Shown here: positions 1 to 9,834 of the stretch, one piece after another | Numbering within the stretch: the stretch's first letter is position 1 | Layout of the letters: every line of letters begins with the position of its first letter | Assembly (NCBI GenBank): GCA_028228555.1 | Contig: JAOJBP010000006.1 | Location: 1-64,000, forward strand | Length of the DNA: 64,000 bases | DNA from: Candidatus Thioglobus sp. | GTDB taxonomy: Bacteria > Pseudomonadota > Gammaproteobacteria > PS1 > Pseudothioglobaceae | Direction of reading: 5' to 3' | Notes under the pieces: model-generated | Databases searched by the model: none | Seen by the model: only the letters and a program-made list of their open reading frames with translations | What the model was told of the DNA's origin: nothing | Position numbers and translations under genes: made by a program

Positions 1-550
1 TGCTCGTTTTATCTCGATGCTTTCTCGCTGGATTACTGGTATTGAAATCCATCCTGGTGCGATTATTGGCCGTCGATTTTTTATCGATCATGGTATGGGT
101 GTAGTGATTGGTGAAACGGCTGAAATTGGCGATGATGTTACCCTTTATCATGGTGTTACTTTGGGTGGAACTACTTGGAACAAGGGTAAGCGTCATCCAA
201 CTTTAGGTAACAATGTTGTCATTGGTGCTGGCGCTAAAATCTTAGGCCCTATCACTTTAGGTGACCATGTTAAGGTGGGTTCAAATTCTGTTGTGGTTAA
301 GTCCATTGAGGCTGGAAAGACAGTTGCTGGTGTACCAGGGAGAGTTCTTAAAGATAAGACTATTAAGTCAGATAAGTTTGATTCTTACGCAGTAGGCGGT
401 AGTGAAGATGATCCTACTGTTAAAGCGATTAATTCAATTTTGTTGCATTTGCATGATGTAGACTCTCAATTGCATAAAGTTTCTAAAGAATTAAATATTA
501 AAGATCAAAAAGATAGCTCTGTTAACGACTTAGAAATAGAGAGTAAATAA
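1..550 (+). CDS. cysE: Serine O-acetyltransferase, 5'-truncated by window edge
   Basis: Makes O-acetylserine from serine and acetyl-CoA, the committed step of cysteine synthesis in the cytoplasm. The reading frame is already open at base 2, giving ARFIS before the first internal Met at base 17, so the true start lies upstream of the window. The left-handed beta-helix repeats (isoleucine/valine hexapeptides), the IEIHPGA stretch, the IDHG catalytic histidine and the GVTLGGT and AGVPGRV motifs are all visible. The roughly 70-residue C-terminal tail is hydrophilic. It lies 112 bp upstream of iscR; cysteine is the sulfur donor for IscS, so the neighbourhood makes metabolic sense. Identification is firm; only the 5' end is missing. 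Confidence 0.95.
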   Translation, partial: ARFISMLSRWITGIEIHPGAIIGRRFFIDHGMGVVIGETAEIGDDVTLYHGVTLGGTTWNKGKRHPTLGNNVVIGAGAKILGPITLGDHVKVGSNSVVVKSIEAGKTVAGVPGRVLKDKTIKSDKFDSYAVGGSEDDPTVKAINSILLHLHDVDSQLHKVSKELNIKDQKDSSVNDLEIESK

Positions 551-570
551 GCTTATTTTTAATGAATTAT

Positions 571-595
571 ATACCTGACTAAAATAGTGTATTTT
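571..595 (+). promoter_or_regulatory. Putative IscR type 1 operator, distal copy
   Basis: The sequence ATACCTGACTAAAATAGT followed by GTATTTT fits the left half and centre of the E. coli IscR type 1 consensus (ATASYYGACTRWWWYAGTCRRSTAT) as remembered. The right half is weaker. It directly abuts a second copy at 596-620. Binding by [2Fe-2S]-IscR is inferred. Confidence 0.65.
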
Positions 596-629
596 TTACT
601 TGACTAAAAAAGTTGGTTAAGTATATAAT
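596..629 (+). promoter_or_regulatory. iscR promoter with overlapping IscR operator
   Basis: A second IscR type 1-like site covers 596-620 (TTACTTGACT, A-rich centre, AGTTGG). The same bases supply a -35 box TTGACT at 600-605, with an 18 bp spacer to TATAAT at 624-629. The operator therefore overlaps the -35, the arrangement expected for IscR autorepression of the isc operon. Confidence 0.75.
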
Positions 630-662
630 GATATTCTGTTTACTTTTATATACGAGACCAAT

Positions 663-1082
663 ATGCAATTAACAACAAAAGGACGTTACGCAGTAACTGC
701 TATGTTAGATTTAGCATCTAATGATACGGGCAAGCCTATTACCCTAGATATTATCTCCCAACGACAAAATATTTCTTTGTCTTATTTAGAACAACTTTTT
801 GCTAAATTGCGTCGTGCAGAATTAGTCAAAAGTGTTCGTGGCCCTGGTGGCGGGTACTTGCTAGACGCTGAAGCTAAAGATATTAATTTAACTCAAATTA
901 TTGAAGCAGTTGATGAAAATATTGATCTACGTCGTTGTAAAGGCATGTCGACTTGTCATAATGGACGTCAGTGTATTTCTCACCAATTATGGTGTGAAGT
1001 AAGCGAACAAATTAGAACTTTCTTGATCGGCAAAACCTTGCAAATGGTGATGGACGATCACAACTTAACTAAAGGATTATAA
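663..1082 (+). CDS. iscR: Iron-sulfur cluster-responsive transcription regulator IscR
   Basis: Rrf2-family regulator that senses Fe-S status by carrying a [2Fe-2S] cluster and represses its own isc operon when loaded. At 139 aa it begins [11 protein letters not shown], typical of the family, with a winged helix-turn-helix over residues 1-65. The cluster ligands Cys92, Cys98, Cys104 and His107 are present at the same numbers as in E. coli. It is first in the isc operon, 4 bp before iscS. Two adjacent operator-like sites precede it and overlap its promoter, so negative feedback is likely. Confidence 0.96.
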   Translation: MQLTTKGRYAVTAMLDLASNDTGKPITLDIISQRQNISLSYLEQLFAKLRRAELVKSVRGPGGGYLLDAEAKDINLTQIIEAVDENIDLRRCKGMSTCHNGRQCISHQLWCEVSEQIRTFLIGKTLQMVMDDHNLTKGL

Positions 1083-1086
1083 GATT

Positions 1087-2301
1087 ATGGCAAACCCTAT
1101 TTACATGGATTACTCATCAACTACTCCAGTTGATAAACGTGTTGCAGAAGAAATGATGAAACACTTGACAATGGAAGGTGATTTTGGCAACCCCGCTTCA
1201 AACTCTCATTTTTATGGATGGCAAGCAGATGCTGCAGTTAAAAAAGCTCGTCAGCAGGTTGCAGATTTAATTGGTGCTGATACGAAAGAGATTGTTTGGA
1301 CTTCTGGCGCAACTGAATCAAATAATTTAGCTATTAAAGGTATTGCACATTTTTATCATAAAAATGGCAAACATATCATTACCCTAAAAACAGAACATAA
1401 AGCTGTTTTAGATACTTGTCGTCAGCTTGAGCGTGAAGGCTATGAGGTAGATTATCTTGATCCATTGCCTAATGGCTTATTAGATATCAATGTCTTGAAG
1501 GCTGCTATGCGTGAAGATACAATCTTAGTGTCAATCATGCATGTGAATAATGAAATTGGTGTGATTCAGGATATTGAAACAATTGGTAACTTGTGCCGTG
1601 AAAATAAAACTTTCTTTCACGTTGATGCGGCACAATCTGCAGGAAAAGTTCCAATTAATTTAAAAGAACTTCCTGTTGATTTAATGAGTTTTTCAGCTCA
1701 TAAAATTTATGGTCCAAAGGGTATGGGTGCATTGTATGTGCAGCGTAAACCAAGAATCCGTCTAGAGGCTCAATTGCATGGTGGCGGCCATGAGCGTGGT
1801 ATGCGTTCTGGTACATTAGCAACACACCAAATTGTTGGCATGGGCGAAGCTTTCGCTATTGCTAATGCTGAAATGGCTGATGAATATATAAGATTTGGAG
1901 CGTTGCGTGATCGCTTACTTGCTGGTTTTGATGGCATGGAAGAGGTAGTTATTAATGGTGATATGGATTCTCGTATTCCGGGCAACCTAAATATTAGTTT
2001 TAACTATGTTGAAGGCGAGTCTTTAATGATGGCAATTAACGATATTGCTGTATCTTCAGGGTCTGCTTGTACATCAGCAAGTCTTGAGCCTTCATACGTA
2101 TTACGTGCGTTAGGATTATCAGACGAACTGGCCCACTCATCAATTAGATTTAGTATTGGCCGTTACACTACAGAGCAAGATATAGACAAGGCAATCGACT
2201 TAGTGCGTGAAAAAGTTCAAAAATTACGTGATTTATCACCACTTTGGGATATGTACAAAGACGGTATTGATATTAGTAAAGTTGAATGGGCAGCTCACTA
2301 A
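1087..2301 (+). CDS. iscS: Cysteine desulfurase IscS
   Basis: PLP-dependent homodimeric desulfurase that converts cysteine to alanine and passes persulfide sulfur to IscU, and also to thiolation enzymes such as MnmA, which is encoded later in this window. The protein is 404 aa, the normal length. Schiff-base Lys206 lies in the [10 protein letters not shown] motif, and the mobile-loop active-site Cys328 lies in [10 protein letters not shown]. The start is 4 bp after iscR with an AAAGGA-type ribosome site. The 75 bp gap to iscU holds a strong hairpin. Confidence 0.97.
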   Translation: MANPIYMDYSSTTPVDKRVAEEMMKHLTMEGDFGNPASNSHFYGWQADAAVKKARQQVADLIGADTKEIVWTSGATESNNLAIKGIAHFYHKNGKHIITLKTEHKAVLDTCRQLEREGYEVDYLDPLPNGLLDINVLKAAMREDTILVSIMHVNNEIGVIQDIETIGNLCRENKTFFHVDAAQSAGKVPINLKELPVDLMSFSAHKIYGPKGMGALYVQRKPRIRLEAQLHGGGHERGMRSGTLATHQIVGMGEAFAIANAEMADEYIRFGALRDRLLAGFDGMEEVVINGDMDSRIPGNLNISFNYVEGESLMMAINDIAVSSGSACTSASLEPSYVLRALGLSDELAHSSIRFSIGRYTTEQDIDKAIDLVREKVQKLRDLSPLWDMYKDGIDISKVEWAAH

Positions 2302-2319
2302 ATTACTTAAAATATACAA

Positions 2320-2353
2320 GGGTTAGTAATAACTAAAAAGATTACAATAACCC
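2320..2353 (+). other. Bulged 11-bp hairpin between iscS and iscU
   Basis: GGGTTA-GTAAT (2320-2330) pairs with ATTAC-(AA)-TAACCC (2341-2353) around a 10-nt loop: 11 base pairs with a 2-nt bulge. No U-tract follows, so it is a poor terminator. It lies just upstream of the iscU ribosome site (AAAGGAG, 2362-2368). A role in mRNA processing or 3'-end protection within the isc transcript is inferred. Confidence 0.6.
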
Positions 2354-2376
2354 AATAAACATAAAGGAGAAATAAC

Positions 2377-2754
2377 ATGGCATATGGTGAAAAGGTATTA
2401 GATCATTATGAAAATCCTCGCAACGTTGGTGTTCTAGATAAAGATGCAAAAAATGTAGGTACTGGCATGGTCGGTGCACCTGCTTGTGGCGATGTAATGC
2501 GTCTGCAAATTCAGATTAATGATGAAGGTGTCATTGAAGATGCTAAGTTTAAAACTTACGGTTGTGGTTCAGCAATTGCATCTAGCTCGTTATTAACAGA
2601 ATGGGTAAAAGGTAAGACACTAGATGAAGCATCAGAAATTAAGAATACTGATATTGCTGAAGAGCTAGCTCTACCGCCTGTTAAGATACATTGTTCAGTT
2701 CTTGCTGAAGATGCGATTAAGGCTGCGATTAACGATATTAAAAGTAAAGCATAA
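2377..2754 (+). CDS. iscU: Iron-sulfur cluster scaffold protein IscU
   Basis: Scaffold on which [2Fe-2S] and then [4Fe-4S] clusters are assembled from IscS sulfur before HscA/HscB-driven release. The protein is 125 aa and lacks the extra domains of NifU. Conserved Cys37, Asp39, Cys63, His105 and Cys106 are present, as is the HscA recognition motif LPPVK at residues 99-103. A good ribosome site (AAAGGAG) precedes the ATG. It lies between iscS and iscA, the canonical order. Confidence 0.97.
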   Translation: MAYGEKVLDHYENPRNVGVLDKDAKNVGTGMVGAPACGDVMRLQIQINDEGVIEDAKFKTYGCGSAIASSSLLTEWVKGKTLDEASEIKNTDIAEELALPPVKIHCSVLAEDAIKAAINDIKSKA

Positions 2755-2760
2755 CTCGCT

Positions 2761-3084
2761 ATGGCAATAAGCTTAACAGACACTGCTGCCAAGCGTGTTG
2801 TCAATTTTTTAACTAATCGCGGTTCTGGTATTGGTATACGTCTTAGTGTGCAAACGACTGGTTGTTCAGGATTAGGCTATAACATCGAATTTGTTGATAG
2901 CACCAATAATGACGACACAGTGTTTGAAAATAACGGTGTTCAAGTTATTATTGATGCGAAAAGTTTGATCTATCTTGATGGTACTGAAGTTGATTACGTT
3001 AAAGAGGGGTTGAATGAAGGTTTTGAATTTAACAACCCTAATGCTAAAGCCGAATGTGGCTGCGGTGAATCATTTACTGTATAG
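2761..3084 (+). CDS. iscA: A-type iron-sulfur carrier IscA
   Basis: A-type carrier that receives clusters from IscU and delivers them to apoproteins, especially [4Fe-4S] targets. The 107 aa length fits, and the three conserved cysteines Cys35, Cys99 and Cys101 (CGCGESF tail) are present. The start follows the iscU stop by 6 bp. The canonical operon position separates it from ErpA or SufA, which share the fold. Confidence 0.95.
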   Translation: MAISLTDTAAKRVVNFLTNRGSGIGIRLSVQTTGCSGLGYNIEFVDSTNNDDTVFENNGVQVIIDAKSLIYLDGTEVDYVKEGLNEGFEFNNPNAKAECGCGESFTV

Positions 3085-3109
3085 CTAGTAGCATTACCCA
3101 TTAAGACCT

Positions 3110-3625
3110 ATGAAAAACTATTTCGAGTTATTTTCATTAACGCCGAATTTTAATACCGACCTAACCAAGCTTGAATCTGCTTATCAGCAGCAAGTGGCAA
3201 AGTTTCATCCTGATAAATTTGCTATCAGTAGCGATAAAGAGAAGAATCTTGCCCTGCAAAATACTTCTTTAATCAATACAGCTTATGACACATTAAAGTC
3301 GGCATTATTGCGTTCAACTTATCTTCTTGAATTAGAAGGCATTAATGCTTTTGATGAAAAAGATACACAAATGGATGTAAGTTTCTTAATGTCACAAATT
3401 GAGTTAAGAGAAGCGTTAGAGGCAATTGAAGCTGATAAAGATGAACTAGAGCTGGACGAATTTATTGAAAAAATATCCGGCAAGATTAAGAAAAATGTCG
3501 ATAATATTAGTGAAGCGTTTAATTCCACTCAAAACAAAAGTCAAATTAAAAATATGGTCAGAGAGCTAAAATTTTATGAGCAGCTAAATCTTCAAGCGAA
3601 GCAGCTATTGGACGAGTGGATATAG
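3110..3625 (+). CDS. hscB: Fe-S assembly J-domain co-chaperone HscB
   Basis: J-protein partner of HscA that brings IscU to the chaperone and stimulates its ATPase. The protein is 171 aa: an N-terminal J domain with the HPD tripeptide at residues 33-35 (FHPDKF), then a C-terminal helical domain rich in acidic residues that binds IscU. It lies 25 bp after iscA and 3 bp before hscA. Confidence 0.95.
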   Translation: MKNYFELFSLTPNFNTDLTKLESAYQQQVAKFHPDKFAISSDKEKNLALQNTSLINTAYDTLKSALLRSTYLLELEGINAFDEKDTQMDVSFLMSQIELREALEAIEADKDELELDEFIEKISGKIKKNVDNISEAFNSTQNKSQIKNMVRELKFYEQLNLQAKQLLDEWI

Positions 3626-3628
3626 ATA

Positions 3629-5473
3629 ATGGCTTTATTACAAATATCTGAGCCTGGACAATCTAGCGCTCCTCACCAACATAAATTAGCCATTGGTATT
3701 GATCTAGGTACTACAAATTCATTAGTAGCTTCTGTAAAGAGCGGAGTAAGTGTTGTTCTTACTGATGAAAACAATGAATCAATTTTACCTTCTGTTGTAC
3801 ATTGTGGCGAAGACAACAAGCTAACCGTTGGTTGTGAAGCTTGTCCTTATGCGAAAACCGACCCTACTAACACCATTGTCTCTGTTAAGCGTTTTATGGG
3901 ATTAGGATATAAAGAAGTAAAAGAATTTAAAAATTGCCCTTATCAGTTGGTTGAAAATGGCAATAATGTTTTATTTCATACAGCCATGGGTGATTTATCC
4001 GCTGTTGAGATTTCAAGTAGTATTTTATCTGCCTTAAAGCAGCGCGCTGAAGAGTCACTAGGTGGAGAGTTAGTGGGAGCAGTAATTACTGTTCCTGCTT
4101 ATTTTAACGATGCACAGCGTCAAGCCACTAAAGATGCGGCAACCTTGGCTGGACTAAATACGCTTCGCCTACTTAATGAGCCAACAGCTGCTGCAGTGGC
4201 TTATGGCTTAGAGTCTGGTGAAGAGGGCATTCATGCAATTTATGATTTAGGTGGCGGTACTTTTGATATCTCTATCTTGAGCTTTAGCAAGGGTGTTTTT
4301 AAAGTGTTAGCTACTGGTGGTGATTCAACGCTAGGCGGCGATGATTTTGATCAGCTAATTATTGATGACTGCGTTGAAGAAATGGGTATTACTGAGCTCA
4401 CACCAACTCAAATACAAAAAATCAAGCAATTTTCTCGCGTGGCTAAAGAAACTTTAAGTTCTAAGGATTTTGCAGAATTTGATTGCATTGAAGCTCCTTA
4501 TAAAATTACACGAGAAAAATTTGACGAATTATCCACAAAACTTATTAAACGCACCTTGTTGCTTGTTAAGCGCGCGCTTCGTGATGCACAAGTAGATATT
4601 GGTGATGTTAAAGATATTATTATGGTTGGTGGCTCTACCCGTATGCCATTGGTCCGATCAATGGTGAGTGGGTTATTTGATAAGCCAGTACTGTGCACTA
4701 TTAATCCAGATGAAGTTGTTGCCAAAGGTGCCGCTATTCAGGCTAATTTGTTAGCAGGCAATAAGTCAACCGATGAGATGTTATTACTTGATGTATTGCC
4801 ATTGTCGCTAGGACTAGAAACTATGGGCGGACTAGTGGAAAAAGTGGTTCATCGCAACACTTCTATTCCTATTACTCGCGCTCAAGAATTTACAACCTTT
4901 AAAGATGGACAAACTTCCATGAGCATCCATGTTTTACAGGGTGAACGTGAGCTTGTTAAAGACTGTCGATCTCTAGGTAGATTTGATTTAAAAGGAATCC
5001 CACCAATGGTTGCTGGCAACGCTCGCATACGCGTAGAATTCCAAGTAGATGCTGACGGTTTATTATCAGTTAATGCTTCAGAGCAAATATCGGGTGTTAA
5101 AACCGAAGTTGTTATTAAGCCTTCATACGGTCTAACTGATGGTGAGATGGAAAAAATGCTCAAAGATTCTATTCTTTTTGCAAAATCTGATATCCAAGCA
5201 AGACAACTTCATGAAGTACAAGTAGATGCAAGTAGAACGATTGAAGCCATTGAGTCTGCGCTTGATAAAGACCAGGGTATGCTTGATAAGAAAATGCTCA
5301 AAAAAATATTAGAGGCTAAAACTGAATTAGAAGTTGTCGCACTTGACAACGATGAGAAGATTATTAAAAGTAAAATAGACAATCTTGAAAATGTCTGTGG
5401 AAAGTTTGTAGAAATGCGAATGAATACTGCAGTTATGAAAGCCATGAAAGGCCATAATGTCGATGAATTTTAA
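3629..5473 (+). CDS. hscA: Hsp70-type chaperone HscA
   Basis: Specialised Hsp70 that uses ATP to release the assembled cluster from IscU by binding its LPPVK segment. The protein is 614 aa. The N-terminal actin-like ATPase domain carries [10 protein letters not shown] near residue 24 and [11 protein letters not shown] near residue 205. The beta-sandwich substrate domain follows, then a helical lid. Isc operon position and length close to E. coli HscA separate it from DnaK, which is not in this window. Confidence 0.96.
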   Translation: MALLQISEPGQSSAPHQHKLAIGIDLGTTNSLVASVKSGVSVVLTDENNESILPSVVHCGEDNKLTVGCEACPYAKTDPTNTIVSVKRFMGLGYKEVKEFKNCPYQLVENGNNVLFHTAMGDLSAVEISSSILSALKQRAEESLGGELVGAVITVPAYFNDAQRQATKDAATLAGLNTLRLLNEPTAAAVAYGLESGEEGIHAIYDLGGGTFDISILSFSKGVFKVLATGGDSTLGGDDFDQLIIDDCVEEMGITELTPTQIQKIKQFSRVAKETLSSKDFAEFDCIEAPYKITREKFDELSTKLIKRTLLLVKRALRDAQVDIGDVKDIIMVGGSTRMPLVRSMVSGLFDKPVLCTINPDEVVAKGAAIQANLLAGNKSTDEMLLLDVLPLSLGLETMGGLVEKVVHRNTSIPITRAQEFTTFKDGQTSMSIHVLQGERELVKDCRSLGRFDLKGIPPMVAGNARIRVEFQVDADGLLSVNASEQISGVKTEVVIKPSYGLTDGEMEKMLKDSILFAKSDIQARQLHEVQVDASRTIEAIESALDKDQGMLDKKMLKKILEAKTELEVVALDNDEKIIKSKIDNLENVCGKFVEMRMNTAVMKAMKGHNVDEF

Positions 5474-5498
5474 CCCACTAAAAAATTAGGAAATTAAC

Positions 5499-5837
5499 AT
5501 GCCACAAATTATCATCTTACCTCATCATGATTTATGCCCAGAAGGTATCGTTATCGAAGCCAAAGTTGGTGAAACAGTTTGTAACGCTATGCTTGCAAAT
5601 GATGTTGAAATTGAGCATGCTTGTGAGATGTCAAATGCTTGTACAACTTGTCATATTTACGTACGTGAAGGCTTTGATTCACTAGCTGAATCTGATGAAA
5701 TAGAAGATGATATGCTTGATAAAGCATGGGGTTTAGACCCAGATTCGCGACTATCTTGCCAGTCAGTTTTGAGTGATACTGATTTGGTGGTAGAGATTCC
5801 AAAGTATACAATTAATCAAGTCTCTGAAAACCATTAA
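5499..5837 (+). CDS. fdx: ISC-type [2Fe-2S] ferredoxin
   Basis: Adrenodoxin-like ferredoxin that supplies electrons for cluster assembly on IscU. The protein is 112 aa with cluster ligands Cys42, Cys48, Cys51 and Cys87 in the usual C-x5-C-x2-C-x35-C spacing. A clear ribosome site (TTAGGAAA) precedes the ATG. It is the last recognisable isc gene: iscX, which often follows fdx, is absent. The next 130 bp contain no gene. Confidence 0.96.
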   Translation: MPQIIILPHHDLCPEGIVIEAKVGETVCNAMLANDVEIEHACEMSNACTTCHIYVREGFDSLAESDEIEDDMLDKAWGLDPDSRLSCQSVLSDTDLVVEIPKYTINQVSENH

Positions 5838-5967
5838 GCTTCGACTTTCTCATTTTACTTTGTTAGATTTATTTTTTATTTTAGACGTGTAGATATTACT
5901 ATACTCTTTCACTTAAAAACAAATCTGCCTTATAAAATAAAAAACTCCTTATTTAGAATTGTGTTTT

Positions 5968-6390
5968 TTAAAATTTTAGATATTTGGAGGCAAATCCTTC
6001 AGGTGCTTCTTGTACGCCAAATTCGGCAACAACATCCATTGGCTTTTCTTTAGAAATAAGCCACTGTGGTATTGGAGGATTTTCGCTACTACCACAGCTT
6101 TTTCCTAAGTTTTTAGGATGGAATATCTTAACAAAGGTGGGATTTTTCAAATCATCTGCATACACAATTCCGCAATATCGTTCATCGTGTTCCTCATCTA
6201 CAATAGACTTTATTTGTTTAATGCTATCAACAAATTCACCAGTAGCGAGCACCTCAGTTGGTATTGACTTTAATGTGTCATACACAAACCAATCATTTGG
6301 ATTATCAATAAGTACTTGCAGTAATTTATCACAGTCGTCTAATTGCATAATGCCAATAAAACGACCTTTAAATTTTTGAAAATAGTCCAT
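5968..6390 (-). CDS. Uncharacterised 140-aa cytoplasmic protein
   Basis: I do not recognise a family with certainty. The protein has no signal peptide or membrane segment. It is acidic in the middle and ends with a stretch containing KSCGSSENPPIPQWL, which looks conserved-protein-like. The opposite-strand frame over the same bases is Ser/Cys-rich and low complexity, so this strand is preferred. It is convergent with fdx and lies 78 bp downstream of mrp, separated from it by a terminator. The position beside isc and mrp might hint at Fe-S or sulfur metabolism, but that is only context. Confidence 0.7.
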   Translation of the reverse strand: MDYFQKFKGRFIGIMQLDDCDKLLQVLIDNPNDWFVYDTLKSIPTEVLATGEFVDSIKQIKSIVDEEHDERYCGIVYADDLKNPTFVKIFHPKNLGKSCGSSENPPIPQWLISKEKPMDVVAEFGVQEAPEGFASKYLKF

Positions 6391-6393
6391 ACG

Positions 6394-6417
6394 AAAAAAA
6401 AGCCTGATTAAGGCTTT
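6394..6417 (-). terminator. Intrinsic terminator downstream of mrp
   Basis: Read on the minus strand: AAAGCCT, 5-nt loop, AGGCTTT, running into at least seven T residues (6394-6400). It lies after mrp and its 15-bp hairpin and immediately before the 140-aa gene's start, so it separates the two transcripts. Confidence 0.75.
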
Positions 6418-6431
6418 ATAGTTTAATGGCT

Positions 6432-6465
6432 TTTAAGCTGTTTATAAGACTATAAACAGCTTAAA
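6432..6465. other. Perfect 15-bp inverted repeat after mrp
   Basis: TTTAAGCTGTTTATA (6432-6446) and its exact complement (6451-6465) flank a 4-nt AGAC loop, 3 bp beyond the mrp stop codon. There is no T-run directly after it on either strand; a separate conventional terminator lies about 15 bp further along. It may stabilise the mrp mRNA 3' end (inference). Confidence 0.7.
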
Positions 6466-6468
6466 GGC

Positions 6469-7554
6469 TTATTCTTCAATAGTAATACTTGGGAATGAAC
6501 TCATAGCACGATTTTGCTGAGTTAGCTTAGCACTCACTTTTCTAGCAATCTCTTTGTAGATTTCAGAAACTCTGCTATCAGGATTTTTAGCAACCGTTGG
6601 CGTACCTTCGTCCACATCAGTTCTAATGTCCATTTCTAGTGGCAATGCACCTAAGAAGTGAACATCTGCTTCTTTAGCCATTAATTCACCACCACCTGTG
6701 CCGAATATAGCTTCTTCATGGCCACACTTAGAGCAAATGTGTAGTGACATGTTTTCAACAATACCTAGAATTGGAATGTTAACTTTTTCAAACATTTTTA
6801 AACCTTTTCTAGCATCTAACAAGGCAATATCTTGAGGTGTAGTCACAATCACAGAGCCACTAACAGGGATCTTTTGTGATAATGTTAACTGAGTATCACC
6901 TGTACCTGGCGGTAGGTCAATAATCATGTAATCAACACCGCGCCATAATGTATCACGTAGCATTTGCTCTAATGCTTGAGTAACCATAGGGCCACGCCAA
7001 ATCATTGGATTATCTTCATCAACTAAATAACCAATCGACATACTCTGCATACCATGACCAAGAATTGGCAACAGTTTACCTTCGGCAGATGTGTCTGGCT
7101 TAAGCTTACTAACACCAAGCATTCTTGGCTGTGAAGGACCATAAATATCAGCATCTAAAATAGCAACTTTCGCACCTTCTGCTTGCAAAGCTAATGCAAG
7201 ATTAACCGAAGTTGTAGATTTACCAACACCACCCTTGCCCGAAGCAACAGCAATAATGTTTTTGACTTCTGAAAGAATTGCAACGCCTTTTTGGGTTGAG
7301 TACTTAACGATTTTAGTGTCAACAGTAACACTAACATTGTTAATACCATTTTCAGCTAAAACATCTGTAATTTGCTTGCTTAGCTCATCATGATAACCTT
7401 TAGCTGGGTAGTTTAGTTCAATCGTGATTTCAACTTTATCACCATCAATATTGATGTTGTTAATTGCATTCGAAGAGAAAATGTCTTGCTCGGTATATTT
7501 GTCAACAACACTGCTTAAAATGCTATTAATGTTATCAATGGTTAAATCTGCCAT
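6469..7554 (-). CDS. mrp: Mrp/ApbC-type iron-sulfur carrier ATPase
   Basis: P-loop NTPase that binds and transfers Fe-S clusters to apoproteins in the cytoplasm. The protein is 361 aa: an N-terminal MIP18/DUF59 domain (about residues 1-85), then a deviant Walker A GKGGVGKS at 106-113. Cluster-binding CxxC is at Cys274 and Cys277 (ICSKCGHE). It is divergent from metG, a pairing common in gammaproteobacteria, with 83 bp of shared promoter region. It fits functionally with the nearby isc operon. Confidence 0.94.
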   Translation of the reverse strand: MADLTIDNINSILSSVVDKYTEQDIFSSNAINNINIDGDKVEITIELNYPAKGYHDELSKQITDVLAENGINNVSVTVDTKIVKYSTQKGVAILSEVKNIIAVASGKGGVGKSTTSVNLALALQAEGAKVAILDADIYGPSQPRMLGVSKLKPDTSAEGKLLPILGHGMQSMSIGYLVDEDNPMIWRGPMVTQALEQMLRDTLWRGVDYMIIDLPPGTGDTQLTLSQKIPVSGSVIVTTPQDIALLDARKGLKMFEKVNIPILGIVENMSLHICSKCGHEEAIFGTGGGELMAKEADVHFLGALPLEMDIRTDVDEGTPTVAKNPDSRVSEIYKEIARKVSAKLTQQNRAMSSFPSITIEE

Positions 7555-7637
7555 ATTAGTGCGCCTGATTAAGTAAAATGATGCTATTTTATCGTATTAA
7601 CGATATCACACAACCTTAATATTAATAAGCTTATCTT

Positions 7638-9641
7638 ATGAATTCAAGAAAAATTTTAGTTACCTCTGCACTACCTTATGCCAATGGTGAAATTCACCTT
7701 GGTCATCTACTTGAATATATCCAAACTGACATCTGGGTTCGCTTTCAAAAAATGATGGGTCATGAGTGTCATTATGTCTGTGCAGATGATGCACATGGCA
7801 CACCAATTATGCTTAAAGCAAATGAGCTAGGTATTACCCCTGAGGAATTAATTAAAGGCGTAAGCGAGCGTCATCAAGCAGATTTTAAAGAATTTTCAAT
7901 TGGCTTTAGTCAGTATCATTCAACGCATAGTGAGGAGAATAAAGAGATCTCAGCTGGCATTTACAATAAACTAAATGATGGCGGCTTTATTAAAACACGT
8001 ACCATTTCTCAAGCGTTTGATCCTGAGAAAAAGATGTTCTTGCCAGATCGTTTTATTCGTGGTGAATGCCCTAAGTGTGGCGCAAAAGATCAGTATGGCG
8101 ACAATTGCGAGGAGTGCGGCGCAACTTATGCTCCGACAGAACTTATTAATGCCAAATCAGCTGTCTCAGGCGCAACACCTATTACTAAAGATTCAGAACA
8201 TTATTTCTTTGACCTTCCGCAGTTTGAAGATCAGCTTAAAGCTTGGACAGAGGCAGGGCACTTACAAACAGAAGTAAGCAATAAGCTTGCAGAATGGTTT
8301 GAGCAAGGCCTGCAACAATGGGATATTTCTCGCGATGCGCCGTACTTTGGTTTTCAAATTCCGGGCGTGGAGAATAAATATTTCTATGTATGGCTAGATG
8401 CACCAATTGGCTATATGGCTAGCTTTAAAAAGCTGTGTAATGAAAAAGGCTTGGATTTTGATGAATATTTCAACAAAGATTCTAAAACTGAGTTGTATCA
8501 TTTCATTGGCAAAGATATTGTCTATTTTCATGCCCTGTTTTGGCCAGCGACCCTTATGGGATCAAACTATCGCACACCAACAGCGATTTATGCGCACGGA
8601 TTCTTAACCGTTAATGGTCAGAAAATGAGTAAATCTCGTGGTACGTTTATTCAAGCAAGAACTTATTTAGAAAGCCTTAATCCTGAGTGCTTGCGTTATT
8701 ATTACGCTTACAAACTCTCAGCTAAGATTGATGATATTGATCTTAATCTTCAAGACTTTAAGCAACGCGTAAATTCTGATTTAGTTGGTAAAGTGGTTAA
8801 TATTGCTTCTCGATGCTCAGGGTTTATTGTCAAAAAGTTTGATAAAACTCTATCTGCTTATTCGATCGAGCCAGAGCTTTACAATGAATTTGTTAGCCAG
8901 GGTGAGGTAATTGCAAAGCTATATGAAGCCCGCAATTACAATCAAGCAATGCGCGAGATTATGAAACTGGCTGATAAAGCCAATCAATATATTGACGAGC
9001 ACAAGCCTTGGCAATTAATCAAAGAAGAAGGTAGCGAGGCGCAGGTTCATGACGTCACCTCACTTGCGCTAAATTTATTTAGAGTTCTGATGACATACCT
9101 AAAGCCAGTTTTGCCTGATATGGCCGAACAAGCTGAAGATTTTTTAAATGTTGATGCACTTAATTGGAGCGATATTAAGCACCCATTAACTAAGCACAAA
9201 ATCAATAGATTTAAGCCATTGATGTCACGCATCGAGGATGAGCAGATTGAGCAAGTAATTGAAGCCTCAAAACAAACAATCATTCAACAAGAGCCAGAGC
9301 AAAAAGAGGATGACAATATGATTAGCATTGATGATTTTACGAAAATAGATTTACGCATTGCCAAGATTTTAAAGGCCGAGCATGTTAAAGGCGCTGACAA
9401 ATTATTACAGCTAACCCTTGATATTGGTGAAGAAAAAACTCGTAATGTATTTGCCGGCATTAAAGCGCACTATAAGCCAGAGGATTTAGAGGGTCGTTTT
9501 ACCGTTATGGTAGCTAATTTGGCACCAAGACAAATGAAATTTGGCCTTTCTGAGGGTATGGTTCTAGCTGCGGGTGATGGTAAGTCATTACACATTTTAT
9601 CGCCAGATTCTGGCGCTAAAGCTGGTATGAAAATTAGCTAA
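7638..9641 (+). CDS. metG: Methionyl-tRNA synthetase
   Basis: Class I synthetase charging tRNA-Met. The protein is 667 aa, full length, including the C-terminal dimerisation/tRNA-binding domain (from about residue 565, beginning near [15 protein letters not shown]). HIGH-like HLGH is at residues 20-23, and the KMSKS loop is near residue 330 (QKMSKSRGT). The zinc-knuckle CPKC...CEEC lies around residues 145-160. It is followed by a long gene-free stretch and tRNA-Ser. Confidence 0.97.
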   Translation: MNSRKILVTSALPYANGEIHLGHLLEYIQTDIWVRFQKMMGHECHYVCADDAHGTPIMLKANELGITPEELIKGVSERHQADFKEFSIGFSQYHSTHSEENKEISAGIYNKLNDGGFIKTRTISQAFDPEKKMFLPDRFIRGECPKCGAKDQYGDNCEECGATYAPTELINAKSAVSGATPITKDSEHYFFDLPQFEDQLKAWTEAGHLQTEVSNKLAEWFEQGLQQWDISRDAPYFGFQIPGVENKYFYVWLDAPIGYMASFKKLCNEKGLDFDEYFNKDSKTELYHFIGKDIVYFHALFWPATLMGSNYRTPTAIYAHGFLTVNGQKMSKSRGTFIQARTYLESLNPECLRYYYAYKLSAKIDDIDLNLQDFKQRVNSDLVGKVVNIASRCSGFIVKKFDKTLSAYSIEPELYNEFVSQGEVIAKLYEARNYNQAMREIMKLADKANQYIDEHKPWQLIKEEGSEAQVHDVTSLALNLFRVLMTYLKPVLPDMAEQAEDFLNVDALNWSDIKHPLTKHKINRFKPLMSRIEDEQIEQVIEASKQTIIQQEPEQKEDDNMISIDDFTKIDLRIAKILKAEHVKGADKLLQLTLDIGEEKTRNVFAGIKAHYKPEDLEGRFTVMVANLAPRQMKFGLSEGMVLAAGDGKSLHILSPDSGAKAGMKIS

Positions 9642-9834
9642 AAATTTAGCAAATTTTGAAAATACCCTTTTTTTGTCGAAATTTACATAAATTATGGGTA
9701 AAAATACCTGTTTAGGCCCGATATTACCCTGTTTTCGGTAATATTTTGACCAAAAAGCAACATCCTTACAAAATTTTACAAATTCCGTAAATGAGCAGTT
9801 TTCAGGCTATATTAAAGTAAAATATTCTTTTTAT
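9642..9834. other. Gene-free spacer with weak hairpin and repeated ATACC motifs
   Basis: No open frame of note. It contains a perfect 8-bp inverted repeat (ATATTACC 9721-9728 / GGTAATAT 9737-9744) followed by TTTTG, which may be the metG terminator. It also holds three loosely similar AATACC/ATTACC-T-rich words near 9661, 9703 and 9723. Together with the tRNA this makes the longest protein-free stretch in the window (9642-10021). Confidence 0.5.

Noticed and set aside
5984-6379. Plus-strand open frame of 131 codons opposite the 140-aa gene
   Set aside because: Ser/Cys/Ile-rich translation with no plausible fold or ribosome site; the minus-strand protein has normal composition.
9642-9834. CRISPR-like or iteron-like repeat array after metG
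   Set aside because: The AATACC/ATTACC words are short, diverged and irregularly spaced; more likely chance in AT-rich DNA.
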